Part shown: piece by piece, positions 29,801-43,469 of the stretch
Layout of the letters: each line of letters starts with the position of its first letter
Position numbering within the stretch: position 1 is the first letter of the stretch
Assembly (NCBI GenBank): GCA_947034885.2
Contig: OX344755.2
Location: 28,279,052 to 28,343,051, forward strand
Direction: 5' to 3'
Origin: Thuidium tamariscinum
Taxonomy: Eukaryota > Streptophyta > Bryopsida > Hypnales > Thuidiaceae
Length of the DNA: 64,000 nt
Translations under genes and position numbers: made by a program
The notes under the pieces: model-generated
The model's database searches: none
Told to the model about the DNA's origin: nothing
Seen by the model: only the letters and a program-made list of their open reading frames with translations

Positions 29801-32800
29801 AGTAACTCCGTAGGCTCTTGAATGGTGTGCATTTTTGAATTTTAATCGCATTGAATTTCACAGCATATTTTTTGTAGTAATTCTATAGAACTGGATTAGA
29901 TATTACAATGTGATCACGTTGAATTTGTCTTGCAACTGAGAAGTTTGCGCGTCTTGATATCAACTAAACACCTCGGAGATTTCCTCGGCCACGAGAGTAA
30001 CTCCGTAGGCTCTTGAATGGTGTGCATTTTTGAATTTTAATCGCATTGAATTTCACAGCATATTTTTTGTAGTAATTCTGTAGAACTGGATTAGATATTA
30101 CAATGTGATCACGTTGAATTTGTCTTGCAACTGAGAAGTTTACGCGTCTTGATATCAACTAAACAACGAGGAGATTTCCTCGGCCAATAGACCAACTCCG
30201 TAGGCTCTTGAATGGTGTGCATTTTTGAATTTTAATCGCATTGAATTTCACAGCATATTTTCTGTAGTAATTCTAGAGAACTGGATTAGATATTACAATG
30301 TGATCACGTTGAATTTGTATTGCAACTGAGAAGTTTGCGCGTCTTGATATCAACTAAACACCTCGGAGATTTCCTCGGCCACGAGAGTAACTCCGTAGGC
30401 TCTTGAATGGTGTGCATTTTTGAATTTTAATCGCATTGAATTTCACAGCATATTTTTTGTAGTAATTCTATTGAACTGGATTAGATATTACAATGTGATC
30501 ACGTTGAATTTGTCTTGCAACTGAGAAGTTTGCGCGTCTTGATATCAACTAAACACCTCGGAGATTTCCTCGGCCACGAGAGTAACTCCGTAGGCTCTTG
30601 AATGGTGTGCATTTTTGAATTTTAATCGCATTGAATTTCACAGCATATTTTTTGTAGTAATTCTATAGAACTGGATTAGATATTACAATGTGATCACGTT
30701 GAATTTGTATTGCAACTGAGAAGTTTGCGCGTCTTGATATCAACTAAACACCTCGGAGATTTCCTCGGCCACGAGAGTAACTCCGTAGGCTCTTGAATGG
30801 TGTGCATTTTTGAATTTTAATCGCATTGAATTTCACAGCATATTTTTTGTAGTAATTCTATAGAACTGGATTAGATATTACAATGTGATCACGTTGAATT
30901 TGTCTTGCAACTGAGAAGTTTGCGCGTCTTGATATCAACTAAACACCTCGGAGATTTCCTCGGCCACGAGAGTAACTCCGTAGGCTCTTGAATGGTGTGC
31001 ATTTTTGAATTTTAATCACATTGAATTTCACAGCATATTTTTTGTAGTAATTCTGTAGAACTGGATTAGATATTACAATGTGATCACGTTGAATTTGTCT
31101 TGCAACTGGGAAGTTTACGCGTCTTGATATCAACTAAACAACGAGGAGATTTCCTCGGCCAATAGACCAACTCCGTAGGCTCTTGAATGGTGTGCATTTT
31201 TGAATTTTAATCGCATTGAATTTCACAGCATATTTTTTGTAGTAATTCTGTAGAACTGGATTAGATATTACAATGTGATCACGTTGAATTTGTCTTGCAA
31301 CTGGGAAGTTTACGCGTCTTGATATCAACTAAACAACGAGGAGATTTCCTCGGCCAATAGACCAACTCCGTAGGCTCTTGAATGGTGTGCATTTTTGAAT
31401 TTTAATCGCATTGAATTTCACAGCATATTTTTTGTAGTAATTCTATAGAACTGGATTAGATATTACAATGTGATCACGTTGAATTTGTCTTGCAACTGAG
31501 AAGTTTGCGCGTCTTGATATCAACTAAACACCTCGGAGATTTCCTCGGCCACGAGAGTAACTCCGTAGGCTCTTGAATGGTGTGCATTTTTGAATTTAAT
31601 CGCATTGAATTTCACAGCATATTTTCTGTAGTAATACTATAGAACTGGATTAGATATTACAATGTGATCGTTTTGAATTTGTCTTGCAACTAAGAAGTTT
31701 GCGTGTCTTGATATCAACTAAACACCTAGGAGATTTCCCCGGCCAAGAGACCAACTCCGTAGGCTCTTGAATGGTGTGCATTTTTGAATTTTAATCGCAT
31801 TGAATTTTACAGCATATTTTTTGTAGTAATTCTATAGAACTGGATTAGATATTACAATGTGATCACGTTGAATTTGTCTTGCAACTGAGAAGTTTGCGCG
31901 TCTTGATATCAACTAAACACCTCGGAGATTTCCTCGGCCACGAGAGTAACTCCGTAGGCTCTTGAATGGTGTGCATTTTTGAATTTTAATCACATTGAAT
32001 TTCACAGCATATTTTTTGTATTAATTCTGTAGAACTGGATTAGATATTACAATGTGATCACGTTGAATTTGTCTTGCAACTGAGAAGTTTACGCGTCTTG
32101 ATATCAACTAAACAACGAGGAGATTTCCCCGGCCAAGAGACCAACTCCGTAGGCTCTTGAATGGTGTGCATTTTTGAATTTTAATCGCATTGAATTTCAC
32201 AGCATATTTTTTGTAGTAATTCTATTGAACTGGATTAGATATTACAATGTGATCACGTTGAATTTGTCTTGCAACTGGGAAGTTTACGCGTCTTGATATC
32301 AACTAAACAACGAGGAGATTTCCCCGGCCAAGAGACCAACTCCGTAGGCTCTTGAATGGTGTGCATTTTTGAATTTTAATCGCATTGAATTTCACAGCAT
32401 ATTTTTCGTAGTAATTCTATAGAACTGGATTAGATATTACAATGTGATCACGTTGAATTTGTCTTGCAACTGAGAAGTTTGCGCGTCTTGATATCAACTA
32501 AACACCTCGGAGATTTCCTCGGCCACGAGAGTAACTCCGTAGGCTCTTGAATGGTGTGCATTTTTGAATTTTAATCACATTGAATTTCACAGCATATTTT
32601 TTGTAGTAATTCTATAGAACTGGATTAGATATTACAATGTGATCACGTTGAATTTGTATTGCAACTGAGAAGTTTGCGCGTCTTGATATCAACTAAACAC
32701 CTCGGAGATTTCCTCGGCCACGAGAGTAACTCCGTAGGCTCTTGAATGGTGTGCATTTTTGAATTTTAATCGCATTGAATTTCACAGCATATTTTTTGTA

Positions 32801-33422
32801 GTAATTCTATAGAACTGGATTAGATATTACAATGTGATCACGTTGAATTTGTCTTGCAACTGAGAAGTTTGCGCGTCTTGATATCAACTAAACACCTCGG
32901 AGATTTCCTCGGCCACGAGAGTAACTCCGTAGGCTCTTGAATGGTGTGCATTTTTGAATTTTAATCGCATTGAATTTCACAGCATATTTTTTGTAGTAAT
33001 TCTGTAGAACTGGATTAGATATTACAATGTGATCACGTTGAATTTGTCTTGCAACTGGGAAGTTTACGCGTCTTGATATCAACTAAACAACGAGGAGATT
33101 TCCTCGGCCAATAGACCAACTCCGTAGGCTCTTGAATGGTGTGCATTTTTGAATTTTAATCGCATTGAATTTCACAGCATATTTTCTGTAGTAATTCTAT
33201 AGAACTGGATTAGATATTACAATGTGATCACGTTGAATTTGTATTGCAACTGAGAAGTTTGCGCGTCTTGATATCAACTAAACACCTCGGAGATTTCCTC
33301 GGCCACGAGAGTAACTCCGTAGGCTCTTGAATGGTGTGCATTTTTGAATTTAATCGCATTGAATTTCACAGCATATTTTCTGTAGTAATACTATAGAACT
33401 GGATTAGATATTACAATGTGAT

Positions 33423-36050
33423 CGTTTTGAATTTGTCTTGCAACTAAGAAGTTTGCGTGTCTTGATATCAACTAAACACCTAGGAGATTTCCCCGGCCAA
33501 GAGACCAACTCCGTAGGCTCTTGAATGGTGTGCATTTTTGAATTTTAATCGCATTGAATTTTACAGCATATTTTTTGTAGTAATTCTATAGAACTGGATT
33601 AGATATTACAATGTGGTCACGTTGAATTTGTCTTGCAACTGGGAGGTTTGCGCGTCTTGATGTCAACTAAACACCTCGGAGATTTCCTCGGCCAAGAGAA
33701 TAACCCCGTAGGCTCTTGAATGGTGTGCATTTTTGAATTTTAATCGCATTGAATTTCATAGCATATTTTTTGTAGTAATTCTATAGAACTGGATTAGATA
33801 TTACAATGTGATCGTTTTGAATTTGTCTTGCAACTGAGAAGTTTGCGCGTCTTGATATCAACTAAACACCTCGGAGATTTCCTCGGCCAAGAGAATAACT
33901 CCGTAGGCTCTTGAATGGTGTGCATTTTTGAATTTTAATCGCATTGAATTTCACAGCATATTTTTTGTAGTAATTCTATAGAACTGGATTAGATATTACA
34001 ATGTGATCACGTTGAATTTGTATTGCAACTGGGAAGTTTGCGCGTCTTGATATCAACTAAACACCTAGGAGATTTCCTCGGCCAGGAGAATAACTCCGTA
34101 GGCTCTTGAATGGTGTGCATTTTTGAATTTTAATCGCATTCAATTTCACAGCATATTTTTTGTAGTAATTCTAGAGAACTGGATTAGATATTACAATGTG
34201 ATCACGTTGAATTTGTATTGCAACTGAGAAGTTTGCGCGTCTTGATATCAACTAAACACCTAGGAGATTTCCTCGGCCAGGAGAATAACTCCGTAGGCTC
34301 TTGAATGGTGTGCATTTTTGAATTTTAATCGCATTCAATTTCACAGCATATTTTTTGTAGTAATTCTATAGAACTGGATTAGATATTACAATGTGATCAC
34401 GTTGAATTTGTCTTGCAACTAGGAAGTTTACGCGTCTTGATATCAACTAAACAACGAGGAGATTTCCCCGGCCAAGAGACCAACTCCGTAGGCTCTTGAA
34501 TGGTGTGCATTTTTGAATTTTAATCGCATTGAATTTTACAGCATATTTTTTGTAGTAATTCTATAGAACTGGATTAGATATTACAATGTGATCACGTTGA
34601 ATTTGTATTGCAACTGGGAAGTTTGCGCGTCTTGATATCAACTAAACACCTAGGAGATTTCCTCGGCCAGGAGAATAACTCCGTAGGCTCTTGAATGGTG
34701 TGCATTTTTGAATTTTAATCGCATTCAATTTCACAGCATATTTTCTGTAGTAATTCTATAGAACTGGATTAGATATTACAATGTGATCACGTTGAATTTG
34801 TATTGCAACTGAGAAGTTTGCGCGTCTTGATATCAACTAAACACCTCGGAGATTTCCTCGGCCACGAGAGTAACTCCGTAGGCTCTTGAATGGTGTGCAT
34901 TTTTGAATTTAATCGCATTGAATTTCACAGCATATTTTCTGTAGTAATACTATAGAACTGGATTAGATATTACAATGTGATCGTTTTGAATTTGTCTTGC
35001 AACTAAGAAGTTTGCGTGTCTTGATATCAACTAAACACCTAGGAGATTTCCCCGGCCAAGAGACCAACTCCGTAGGCTCTTGAATGGTGTGCATTTTTGA
35101 ATTTTAATCGCATTGAATTTTACAGCATATTTTTTGTAGTAATTCTATAGAACTGGATTAGATATTACAATGTGGTCACGTTGAATTTGTCTTGCAACTG
35201 GGAGGTTTGCGCGTCTTGATGTCAACTAAACACCTCGGAGATTTCCTCGGCCAAGAGAATAACCCCGTAGGCTCTTGAATGGTGTGCATTTTTGAATTTT
35301 AATCGCATTGAATTTCATAGCATATTTTTTGTAGTAATTCTATAGAACTGGATTAGATATTACAATGTGATCGTTTTGAATTTGTCTTGCAACTGAGAAG
35401 TTTGCGCGTCTTGATATCAACTAAACACCTCGGAGATTTCCTCGGCCAAGAGAATAACTCCGTAGGCTCTTGAATGGTGTGCATTTTTGAATTTTAATCG
35501 CATTGAATTTCACAGCATATTTTTTGTAGTAATTCTATAGAACTGGATTAGATATTACAATGTGATCACGTTGAATTTGTATTGCAACTGGGAAGTTTGC
35601 GCGTCTTGATATCAACTAAACACCTAGGAGATTTCCTCGGCCAGGAGAATAACTCCGTAGGCTCTTGAATGGTGTGCATTTTTGAATTTTAATCGCATTC
35701 AATTTCACAGCATATTTTTTGTAGTAATTCTAGAGAACTGGATTAGATATTACAATGTGATCACGTTGAATTTGTATTGCAACTGAGAAGTTTGCGCGTC
35801 TTGATATCAACTAAACACCTAGGAGATTTCCTCGGCCAGGAGAATAACTCCGTAGGCTCTTGAATGGTGTGCATTTTTGAATTTTAATCGCATTCAATTT
35901 CACAGCATATTTTTTGTAGTAATTCTATAGAACTGGATTAGATATTACAATGTGATCACGTTGAATTTGTCTTGCAACTAGGAAGTTTACGCGTCTTGAT
36001 ATCAACTAAACAACGAGGAGATTTCCCCGGCCAAGAGACCAACTCCGTAG
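33423..36050. repeat. Duplicated 8-monomer block (offset 1,559 bp) at the edge of the homogeneous core
   Basis: The marker monomer at 33,423 recurs at 34,982. The units after it recur in the same order: a GTGGTCACG unit with GGGAGGTTTGCG and TGATGTCAACT, then a CATAGC unit with GATCGTTTTG, then units with CCAGGAGAATAAC. The offset is 1,559 bp (8 x 195 minus 1). These variants are not seen in the 1-33.4 kb core. The block is therefore a separate amplification at the transition to the divergent edge. Confidence 0.8.
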
Positions 36051-39000
36051 GCTCTTGAATGGTGTGCATTTTTGAATTTTGATCGCATTCAATTTTACAG
36101 CATATTTATTGTAGTAGTTCTATAGAACTGGATTAGATATTACAATGTCATCACGTTGAATTTGTCTTGCAACTGAGAAGTTTGCGCGTCTTGATATCAA
36201 CTAAACAACGAGGAGATTTCCCCGGCCAAGAGACCAACTCCGTAGGCTCTTGAATGGTGTGCATTTTTGAATTTTAATCGCATTGAATTTTACAGCATAT
36301 TTTTTGTAGTAATTCTATAGAACTGGATTAGATATTACAATGTGATCACGTTGAATTTGTCTTGCAACTGAGAAGTTTGCGCGTCTTGATGTCAACTAAA
36401 CACCTAGGAGATTTCCTCGGCCAAGAGAATAACCCCGTAGGCTCTTAAATGGTGTGCATTTTTGAATTTTGATCGCATTCAATTTTACAGCATATTGATG
36501 GTAGTAGTTCTATAGAACTGGATTAGATATTACTATGTCATCGTTTTGAATTTGTCTTGCAACTGAGAAGTTTGCGCGTCTTGATATCAACTAAACACCT
36601 CGGAGATTTCCTCGGCCAGGAGAATAACTCCGTAGGCTCTTGAATGGTGTGCATTTTTGAATTTTAATGGCATTGAATTTCACAGCATATTTTTTGTAGT
36701 AATTCTATAGAACTGGATTAGATATTACAATGTGATCACGTTGAATTTGTCTTGCAACTAGGAAGTTTACGCGTCTTGATATCAACTAAACAACGAGGAG
36801 ATTTCCCCGGCCAAGAGACCCACTCCGTAGGCTCTTGAATGGTGTGCATTTTTGAATTTTAATCGCATTGAATTTTACAGCATATTTTTTGTAGTAATTC
36901 TATAGAACTGGATTAGATATTACAATGTGATCACGTTGAATTTGTATTGCAACTGGGAGGTTTGCGCGTCTTGATGTCAACTAAACACCTCGGAGATTTC
37001 CTCGGCCAAGAGAATAACCCCGTAGGCTCTTGAATGGTGTGCATTTTTGAATTTTAATCGCATTGAACTTTATAGCATATTTTTTGTAGTAATTCTATAG
37101 AACTGGATTAGATATTACAATGTGATCGTGTTGAATTTGTCTTGCAACTGAGAAGTTTGCGCGCCTTGATATCAACTAAACACCTAGGAGATTTCCTCGG
37201 CCAGGAGAATAACTCCGTAGACTCTTGAATGGTGTGCATTTTTGAATTTTAATCGCATTGAATTTCACAGCATATTTTTTGTAGTAATTCTATAGAACTG
37301 GATTAGATATTACAATGTGATCACGTTGAATTTGTCTTGCAACTGGGAAGTTTGCACGTCTTGATGTCAACTAAACACCTCGGAGATTTCCTCGGCCACG
37401 AGAGTAACTCCGTAGGCTCTTGAATGGTGTGCATTTTTGAATTTTAATCACATTGAATTTCACAGCATATTTTTTGTAGTAATTCTGTAGAACTGGATTA
37501 GATATTACAATGTGATCGTTTTGAATTTGTCTTGCAACTGAGAAGTTTGCGCGTCTTGATGTCAACTAAACAACGAGGAGATTTCCCCGGCCAAGAGGTC
37601 AACTCCTTAGGCTCTTAAATGGTGTGCATTTTTGAATTTTGATCGCATTCAATCTTACAGCATATTTATTGTAGTAGTTCTATAGAACTGGATTAGATAT
37701 TACAATGTGATCACGTTGAATTTGTCTTGCAACTGGGAAGTTTGCGCGTCTTGATGTCAACTAAACACCTCGGAGATTTCCCCGGCCAAGAGATCAACTC
37801 CGTAGGATCTTGAATGGTGTGCATTTTTGAATTTTAATCGCATTCAATTTTACAGCCTAATTTTTGTAGTAATTCTATAGAACTGGATTAGATATTACAA
37901 TGTGATCACGTTGAATTTGTCTTGCAACTGGGAAGTTTGCGCGTCTTGATGTCAACTAAACACCTCGGAGATTTCCCCGGCCAAGAGACCAACTCCGTAG
38001 GCTCTTGAATGGTGTGCATTTTTGAATTTTAATCGCATTGAATTTCATAGCATATTTTTTGTAGTAATTCGATAGAACTGGATTAGATATTACAATGTGA
38101 TCGTTTTGAATTTGTCTTGCAACTGAGAAGTTTGTGCGTCTTGATATCAACTAAACACCTGGGAGATTTCCTCGGCCAGGAGAATAACTCCGTAGGCTCT
38201 TGAATGGTGTGCATTTTTGAATTTTAATGGCATTGAATTTCACAGCATATTTTTTGTAGTAATTCTATAGAACTGGATTAGATATTACAATGTGATCACG
38301 TTGAATTTGTCTTGCAACTAGGAAGTTTACGCGTCTTGATATCAACTAAACAACGAGGAGATTTCCCCGGCCAAGAGACCAACTCCGTAGGCTCTTGAAT
38401 GGTGTGCATTTTTGAATTTTGATCGCATTCAATTTTACAGCATATTTATTGTAGTAGTTCTATAGAACTGGATTAGATATTACAATGTCATCACGTTGAA
38501 TTTGTCTTGCAACTGAGAAGTTTGCGCGTCTTGATATCAACTAAACAACGAGGAGATTTCCCCGGCCAAGAGACCAACTCCGTAGGCTCTTGAATGGTGT
38601 GCATTTTTGAATTTTGATCGCATTCAATTTTACAGCATATTTATTGTAGTAGTTCTATAGAACTGGATTGGATATTACAATGTGATCACGTTGAATTTGT
38701 CTTGCAACTGGGAAGTTTGCGCGTCTTGATATCAACTAAACACCTCGGAGATTTCCTCGGCCAAGAGAATAACCCCGTAGGCTCTTGAATGGTGTGCATT
38801 TTTTAATTTTAATCGCATTGAATTTCATAGCATATTTTTTGTGGTAATTCTATAGAACTGGATTAGATATTAGAATGTCATCACGTTGAATTTGTCTTGC
38901 AACTGAGAAGTTTGAGCGTCTTGATATCAACTAAACACCTCGGAGATTTCCTCGGCCAAGAGAATAACCCCGTAGGCTCTTGAATGGTGTGCATTTTTTA

Positions 39001-42000
39001 ATTTTAATCGCATTGAATTTCATAGCATATTTTTTGTAGTAATTCGATAGAACTGGATTAGATATTACAATGTGATCGTTTTGAATTTGTCTTGCAACTG
39101 AGAAGTTTGCGCGTCTTGATATCAACTAAACACCTGGGAGATTTCCTCGGCCAGGAGAATAACTCCGTAGGCTCTTGAATGGTGTGCATTTTTGAATTTT
39201 AATGGCATTGAATTTCACAGCATATTTTTTGTAGTAATTCTATAGAACTGGATTAGATATTACAATGTGATCACGTTGAATTTGTCTTGCAACTAGGAAG
39301 TTTACGCGTCTTGATATCAACTAAACAACGAGGAGATTTCCCCGGCCAAGAGACCAACTCCGTAGGCTCTTGAATGGTGTGCATTTTTGAATTTTGATCG
39401 CATTCAATTTTACAGCATATTTATTGTAGTAGTTCTATAGAACTGGATTAGATATTACAATGTCATCACGTTGAATTTGTCTTGCAGCTGAGAAGTTTGC
39501 GCGTCTTGATATCAACTAAACAACGAGGAGATTTCCCCGGCCAAGAGACCAACTCCGTAGGCTCTTGAATGGTGTGCATTTTTGAATTTTGATCGCATTC
39601 AATTTTACAGCATATTTATTGTAGTAGTTCTATAGAACTGGATTGGATATTACAATGTGATCACGTTGAATTTATCTTGCAACTGGGAAGTTTGCGCGTC
39701 TTGATATCAACTAAACACCTCGGAGATTTCCTCGGCCAAGAGAATAACCCCGTAGGCTCTTGAATGGTGTGCATTTTTGAATTTTGATCGCATTCAATTT
39801 TACAGCATATTTATGGTAGTAGTTCTATAGAACTGGATTAGATATTACTATGTGATCGTTTTGAATTTGTCTTGCAACTGGGAAGTTTGCGCGTCTTGAT
39901 ATCAACTAAACACCTCGGAGATTTCCTCGGCCAGGAGAATAACTCCGTAGGCTCTTGAATGGTGTGCATTTTTGAATTTTAATGGCATTGAATTTCACAG
40001 CATATTTTTTGTAGTAATTCTATAGAACTGGATTAGATATTACAATGTGATCACGTTGAATTTGTCTTGCAACTAAGAAGTTTGCGCGTCTTGATATCAA
40101 CTAAACACCTCGGAGATTTCCTCGGCCAAGAGAATAACCCCGTAGGCTCTTAAATGGTGTGCATTTTTGAATTTTAATCGCATTGAATTTTACAGCATAT
40201 TTATTGTAGTAGTTCTATAGAACTGGATTAGATATTACTATGTGATCGTTTTGAATTTCTCTTGCAACTCACAAGTTTGCGCGTCTTGATATCAACTAAA
40301 CAACGAGGAGATTTCCCCGGCCAAGAGACCAACTCCTTAGGCTCTTAAATGGTGTGCATTTTTGAATTTTGATCGCATTCAATTTTACAGCATATTTATT
40401 GTAGTAGTTCTATAGAACTGGATTTGATATTACAATGTGATCACGTTGAATTTGTCTTGCAACTAAGAAGTTTGCGCGTCTTGATGTCAACTAAACACCT
40501 CGGAGATTTCCCCGGCCAAGAGACCAACTCCTTAGGCTCTTAAATGGTGTGCATTTTTGAATTTTGATCGCATTCAATTTTACAGCATATTTTTTGTAGT
40601 AGTTCTATAGAACTGGATTAGATATTACAATGTGATCACGTTGAATTTGTCTTGCAACTCACAAGTTTGCGTGTCTTGATATCAACTAAACACCTCGGAG
40701 ATTTCCTCGGCCACGAGAGTAACTCCGTAGGCTCTTGAATGGTGTGCATTTTTGAATTTAATCGCATTGAATTTCACAGCATATTTTTTGTAGTAATTCT
40801 ATAGAACTGGATTAGATATTACAATGTGATCACGTTGAATTTGTCTTGCAACTGAGAAGTTTGCGCGTCTTGATATCAACTAAACACCTCGGAGATTTCC
40901 ACACCCAAGAGACTAACTCCGTAGGCTCTTGAATGGTGTGCATTTTTGAATTTTAATCGCATTCAATTTTACAGCATATTTTTTGTAGTAATTCTATAGA
41001 ACTGGATTAGATATTACAATGTGATCGTTTTGAATTTGTCTTGCAACTGAGAAGTGTGCGCGTCTTGATATCAACTAAACACCTCGGAGATTTCCCCGGC
41101 CGAGAAACTATCTCCGTAGGCTCTTGAATGGTGTGCATTTTTGAATTTTAATCGCACTGAATTCAACAGCATATTTTTTGTAGTAATTCTATAGAACTGG
41201 ATTAGATATTACAATGTGATCGTTTTGAATTTGTATTGCAACTAAGAAGTTTGCGCGTCTTGGTATCAACTAAACACCTCGGAGATTTCCTCGGCCCAGA
41301 GACTAATTCAATAGGCTCTTGAATGGTGTGCATTTTTGAATTTTAATCGCATTGAATTTTACAGCATGCTTTTTGTAGTAATCCTATAGAACTGGATTAG
41401 ATATTACAATGTGATCACTTTGAATTTATCTTGCAACTGAGAAGTTTGCGCGTCTTGATATCAACTAAACACCTCGGAGATTTCCACGGCCAAGAGACTA
41501 ACTCCGTAGGCTCTTGAATGGTGTGCATTTTTGAATTTTAATGGCACTGAATTTTACAGCATATTTTTTGTAGTAATCCTATAGAACTGGATTAGATATT
41601 CCAATGTGATCACGTTGAATTTGTCTTGCAACTGAGAAGTTTGCGCGTCTTGATATCAACTAAACACCTCGGAGATTTCCCCGGCCGAGAAACTAACTCC
41701 GTAGGCTCTTGAATGGTGTGCATTTTTGAATTTTAATCGCATTGAATTCAACAGCATATTTTTTGTAGTAATTCTATAGAACTGGATTAGATATTACAAT
41801 GTGATCGCTTTGAATTTGTCTTGCAACTAAGAAGTTTGCGCGTTTTGATATCAACTAAACAGCTAGGAGACTTCCCCGGCCGAGAGACTAACTCCGTAGG
41901 CTCTTGAATGGTGTGCATTTTTGAATTTTAATCGCATTGAATTCAACAGCATTTTTTTTGTAGTAATTCTATAGAACTGGATTAGATATTACAATGTGAT

Positions 42001-42738
42001 CGCTTTGAATTTGTCTTGCAACTGAGAAGTTTGCGCGTCTTGATATCAACTAAACACCTCGGAGATTTCCCCGGCCGAGAAACTAACTCCGTAGGCTCTT
42101 GAATGGTGTGCATTTTTGAATTTTAATCGCATTCAATTTCACAGCATGCTTTTTGTAGTAATTCTATAGAACTGGATTAGATATTACAATGTGATCGTTT
42201 TGAATTTGTCTTGCAACTGAGAAGTTTGCGCGTCTTAATATCAACTAAACACCTCGGAGATTTCCTCGGCCAAGAGAATAACCCCGTAGGCTCTTGAATG
42301 GTGTGCATTTTTGAATTTTAATCGCACTGAATTTTACAGCATATTTTTTGTAGTAGTTCTATAGAACTGGATTAGATATTACAATGTGATCACTTTGAAT
42401 TTGTCTTGTAACTGAGAAGTTTGTGCGTCTTGATATGAACTAAACACCTTGGAGATTTCCCTGGTTGAGAGAATAACCCCGTAGGCTCTTGAATGGTGTG
42501 CATTTTTGAATTTTAATCGCATTGAATTTTACAGCATATTTTTTGGAGTAATTCTATAGAACTGGATTAGTATTACAATGTGATCACGTTGAATGTGTCT
42601 TGCAACTGAGAAGTTTGCGCGTCTTGCTATAACCTGAACACTGAGGAGATTTCCTCGGCCGAGAGAATAACCCCGTAGGCTCTTGAATGGTGTGCATTTT
42701 TGAATTTTAATCGCATTCAATGTTACAGCATTTTTTTT
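36051..42738. repeat. Divergent edge of the 195-bp satellite
   Basis: Monomers here stay alignable but carry many private changes, for example GATCGCATTC, TTTATTGTAGTAG, CATCACG, CTTAGGCTCTTAAATGG and CGAGAAACTAAC. Divergence rises toward the right end; the last units have ATAACCTGAACACTGAGG and TTGGAGTAATT. Local blocks are still duplicated, such as units at 37,956 and 38,931 (975 bp, five monomers apart). Decay at array edges fits reduced homogenisation by unequal exchange. Confidence 0.9.
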
Positions 42739-42806
42739 GGAGGGTTTTAGGGTTTAAGGTTAAGGTATAGGGTTTTAGGGTTTTAGGGTTTAGGGTTTAG
42801 GGGTAC
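42739..42806 (+). repeat. Degenerate telomere-like tract at the satellite boundary
   Basis: The last partial monomer runs into GGAGGGTTTTAGGGTTTAAGG and then mixed TTTAGGG and TTTTAGGG units before unique sequence resumes. The G-rich strand reads rightwards, but non-telomeric DNA follows, so this is an interstitial tract and not a chromosome end. TTTAGGG is the common plant repeat; the TTTTAGGG form is a one-base variant also known from some green algae. Confidence 0.8.
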
Positions 42807-42829
42807 ATGAGTATCCCTGCGATATTGGG

Positions 42830-43450
42830 GTCTATTTTTTAGGCCGAGATTTTGGCTCCCCCCCCATTTGTAAGGTCTACGAGTCCCGCGGTGGTCATAA
42901 CTTCCAAATAAGTATCACCAATTGTGAGATATAGCAATTTTGACTGGAGCGCTTGGAGGGTTGACTTGAGTATTGTGTCTTCGTTTTAGGGACTTTTTGA
43001 ACAAAAAACATACATTTGGGATGGGCTCGATGTAGGCTACCCAAATATGGCTTCACATTCTATTTTTAGTAATTGCTTCCTAGGGCTCTAGAAAGTGGCA
43101 TTTTGAGGGTTTTTTGGTGTTTTAAAGGGGTTAGGGTCATTATGTTTGGATAAGATTTGGGCTACCCCCCATTTGGAAGGTTTAGAAATCTCGTGGTGGA
43201 GTTAACTTCCAAATAACTGTTTTAGATTTTGAGATATGGAAACTTTGACTTTTGGATTTGGAACTTTGACTTTGTTCTTGTGCATGCAATTTGAAGAATT
43301 TTTTCAAGAAAATTATATTTTTGGATGAAGCGCGACAAGAGCTACCCAAAAATAGGTTCAATTCTAAAAATAGTAACTTTCATTTTGGGGTTCATAAGGG
43401 GATGGGGAGCATGTTGGAGAGTCGTGGAAGGCAATTTATCTTATTTTTGG
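42830..43450. repeat. Imperfect direct duplication, period about 305 bp
   Basis: A stretch with CCCCCATTTG..AAGGT, AACTTCCAAATAA and GAGATAT occurs near 42,855 and again near 43,163. A following block with GCTACCCAAA and TATTTTTAGTAA-like text occurs near 43,037 and 43,340. The copies are strongly diverged. ORFs crossing this region do not look like genes. Confidence 0.6.
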
Positions 43451-43469
43451 GTCCACAAATGGATAGCCC

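Larger units (their letters stand above)
1..42738. repeat. 195-bp tandem satellite array, about 219 monomers
   Basis: The same 195-bp unit repeats head to tail from the first base, each copy starting TGGTGTGCATTTTTGAAT and ending CCGTAGGCTCTTGAA. The last full unit ends near 42,687 and a partial unit runs to about 42,738; 42,687 divided by 195 gives about 219 copies, allowing for some 194-bp units. Monomer classes differ mainly near GGAGATTTCC: one has CACCTCGG with CCACGAGAGTAAC, one has CAACGAGG with CCAAGAGACC or CCAATAGACC, and a rarer one has CACCTAGG with GATCGTTTTG. The unit length is close to a plant nucleosome repeat, as in many centromeric or heterochromatic satellites. The array runs off the left edge of the window. 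The 64-aa minus-strand ORFs inside it are a by-product of a monomer length divisible by three; a TAG recurs in each unit. Confidence 0.98.

Noticed and set aside
337..39125. Dozens of 64-aa minus-strand ORFs (MISRRVNFPVARQIQ type) in the satellite
   Set aside because: They arise because the monomer is 65 codons long and has one recurrent TAG in this frame. Their spacing simply follows the repeat, and they start at a TTG.
1..42738. CRISPR array
   Set aside because: The whole 195-bp unit is repeated with no short-repeat/unique-spacer alternation, and the setting is eukaryotic.
42739..42806. True chromosome end
   Set aside because: The tract is short, degenerate, and followed by 21 kb of genes and other repeats.
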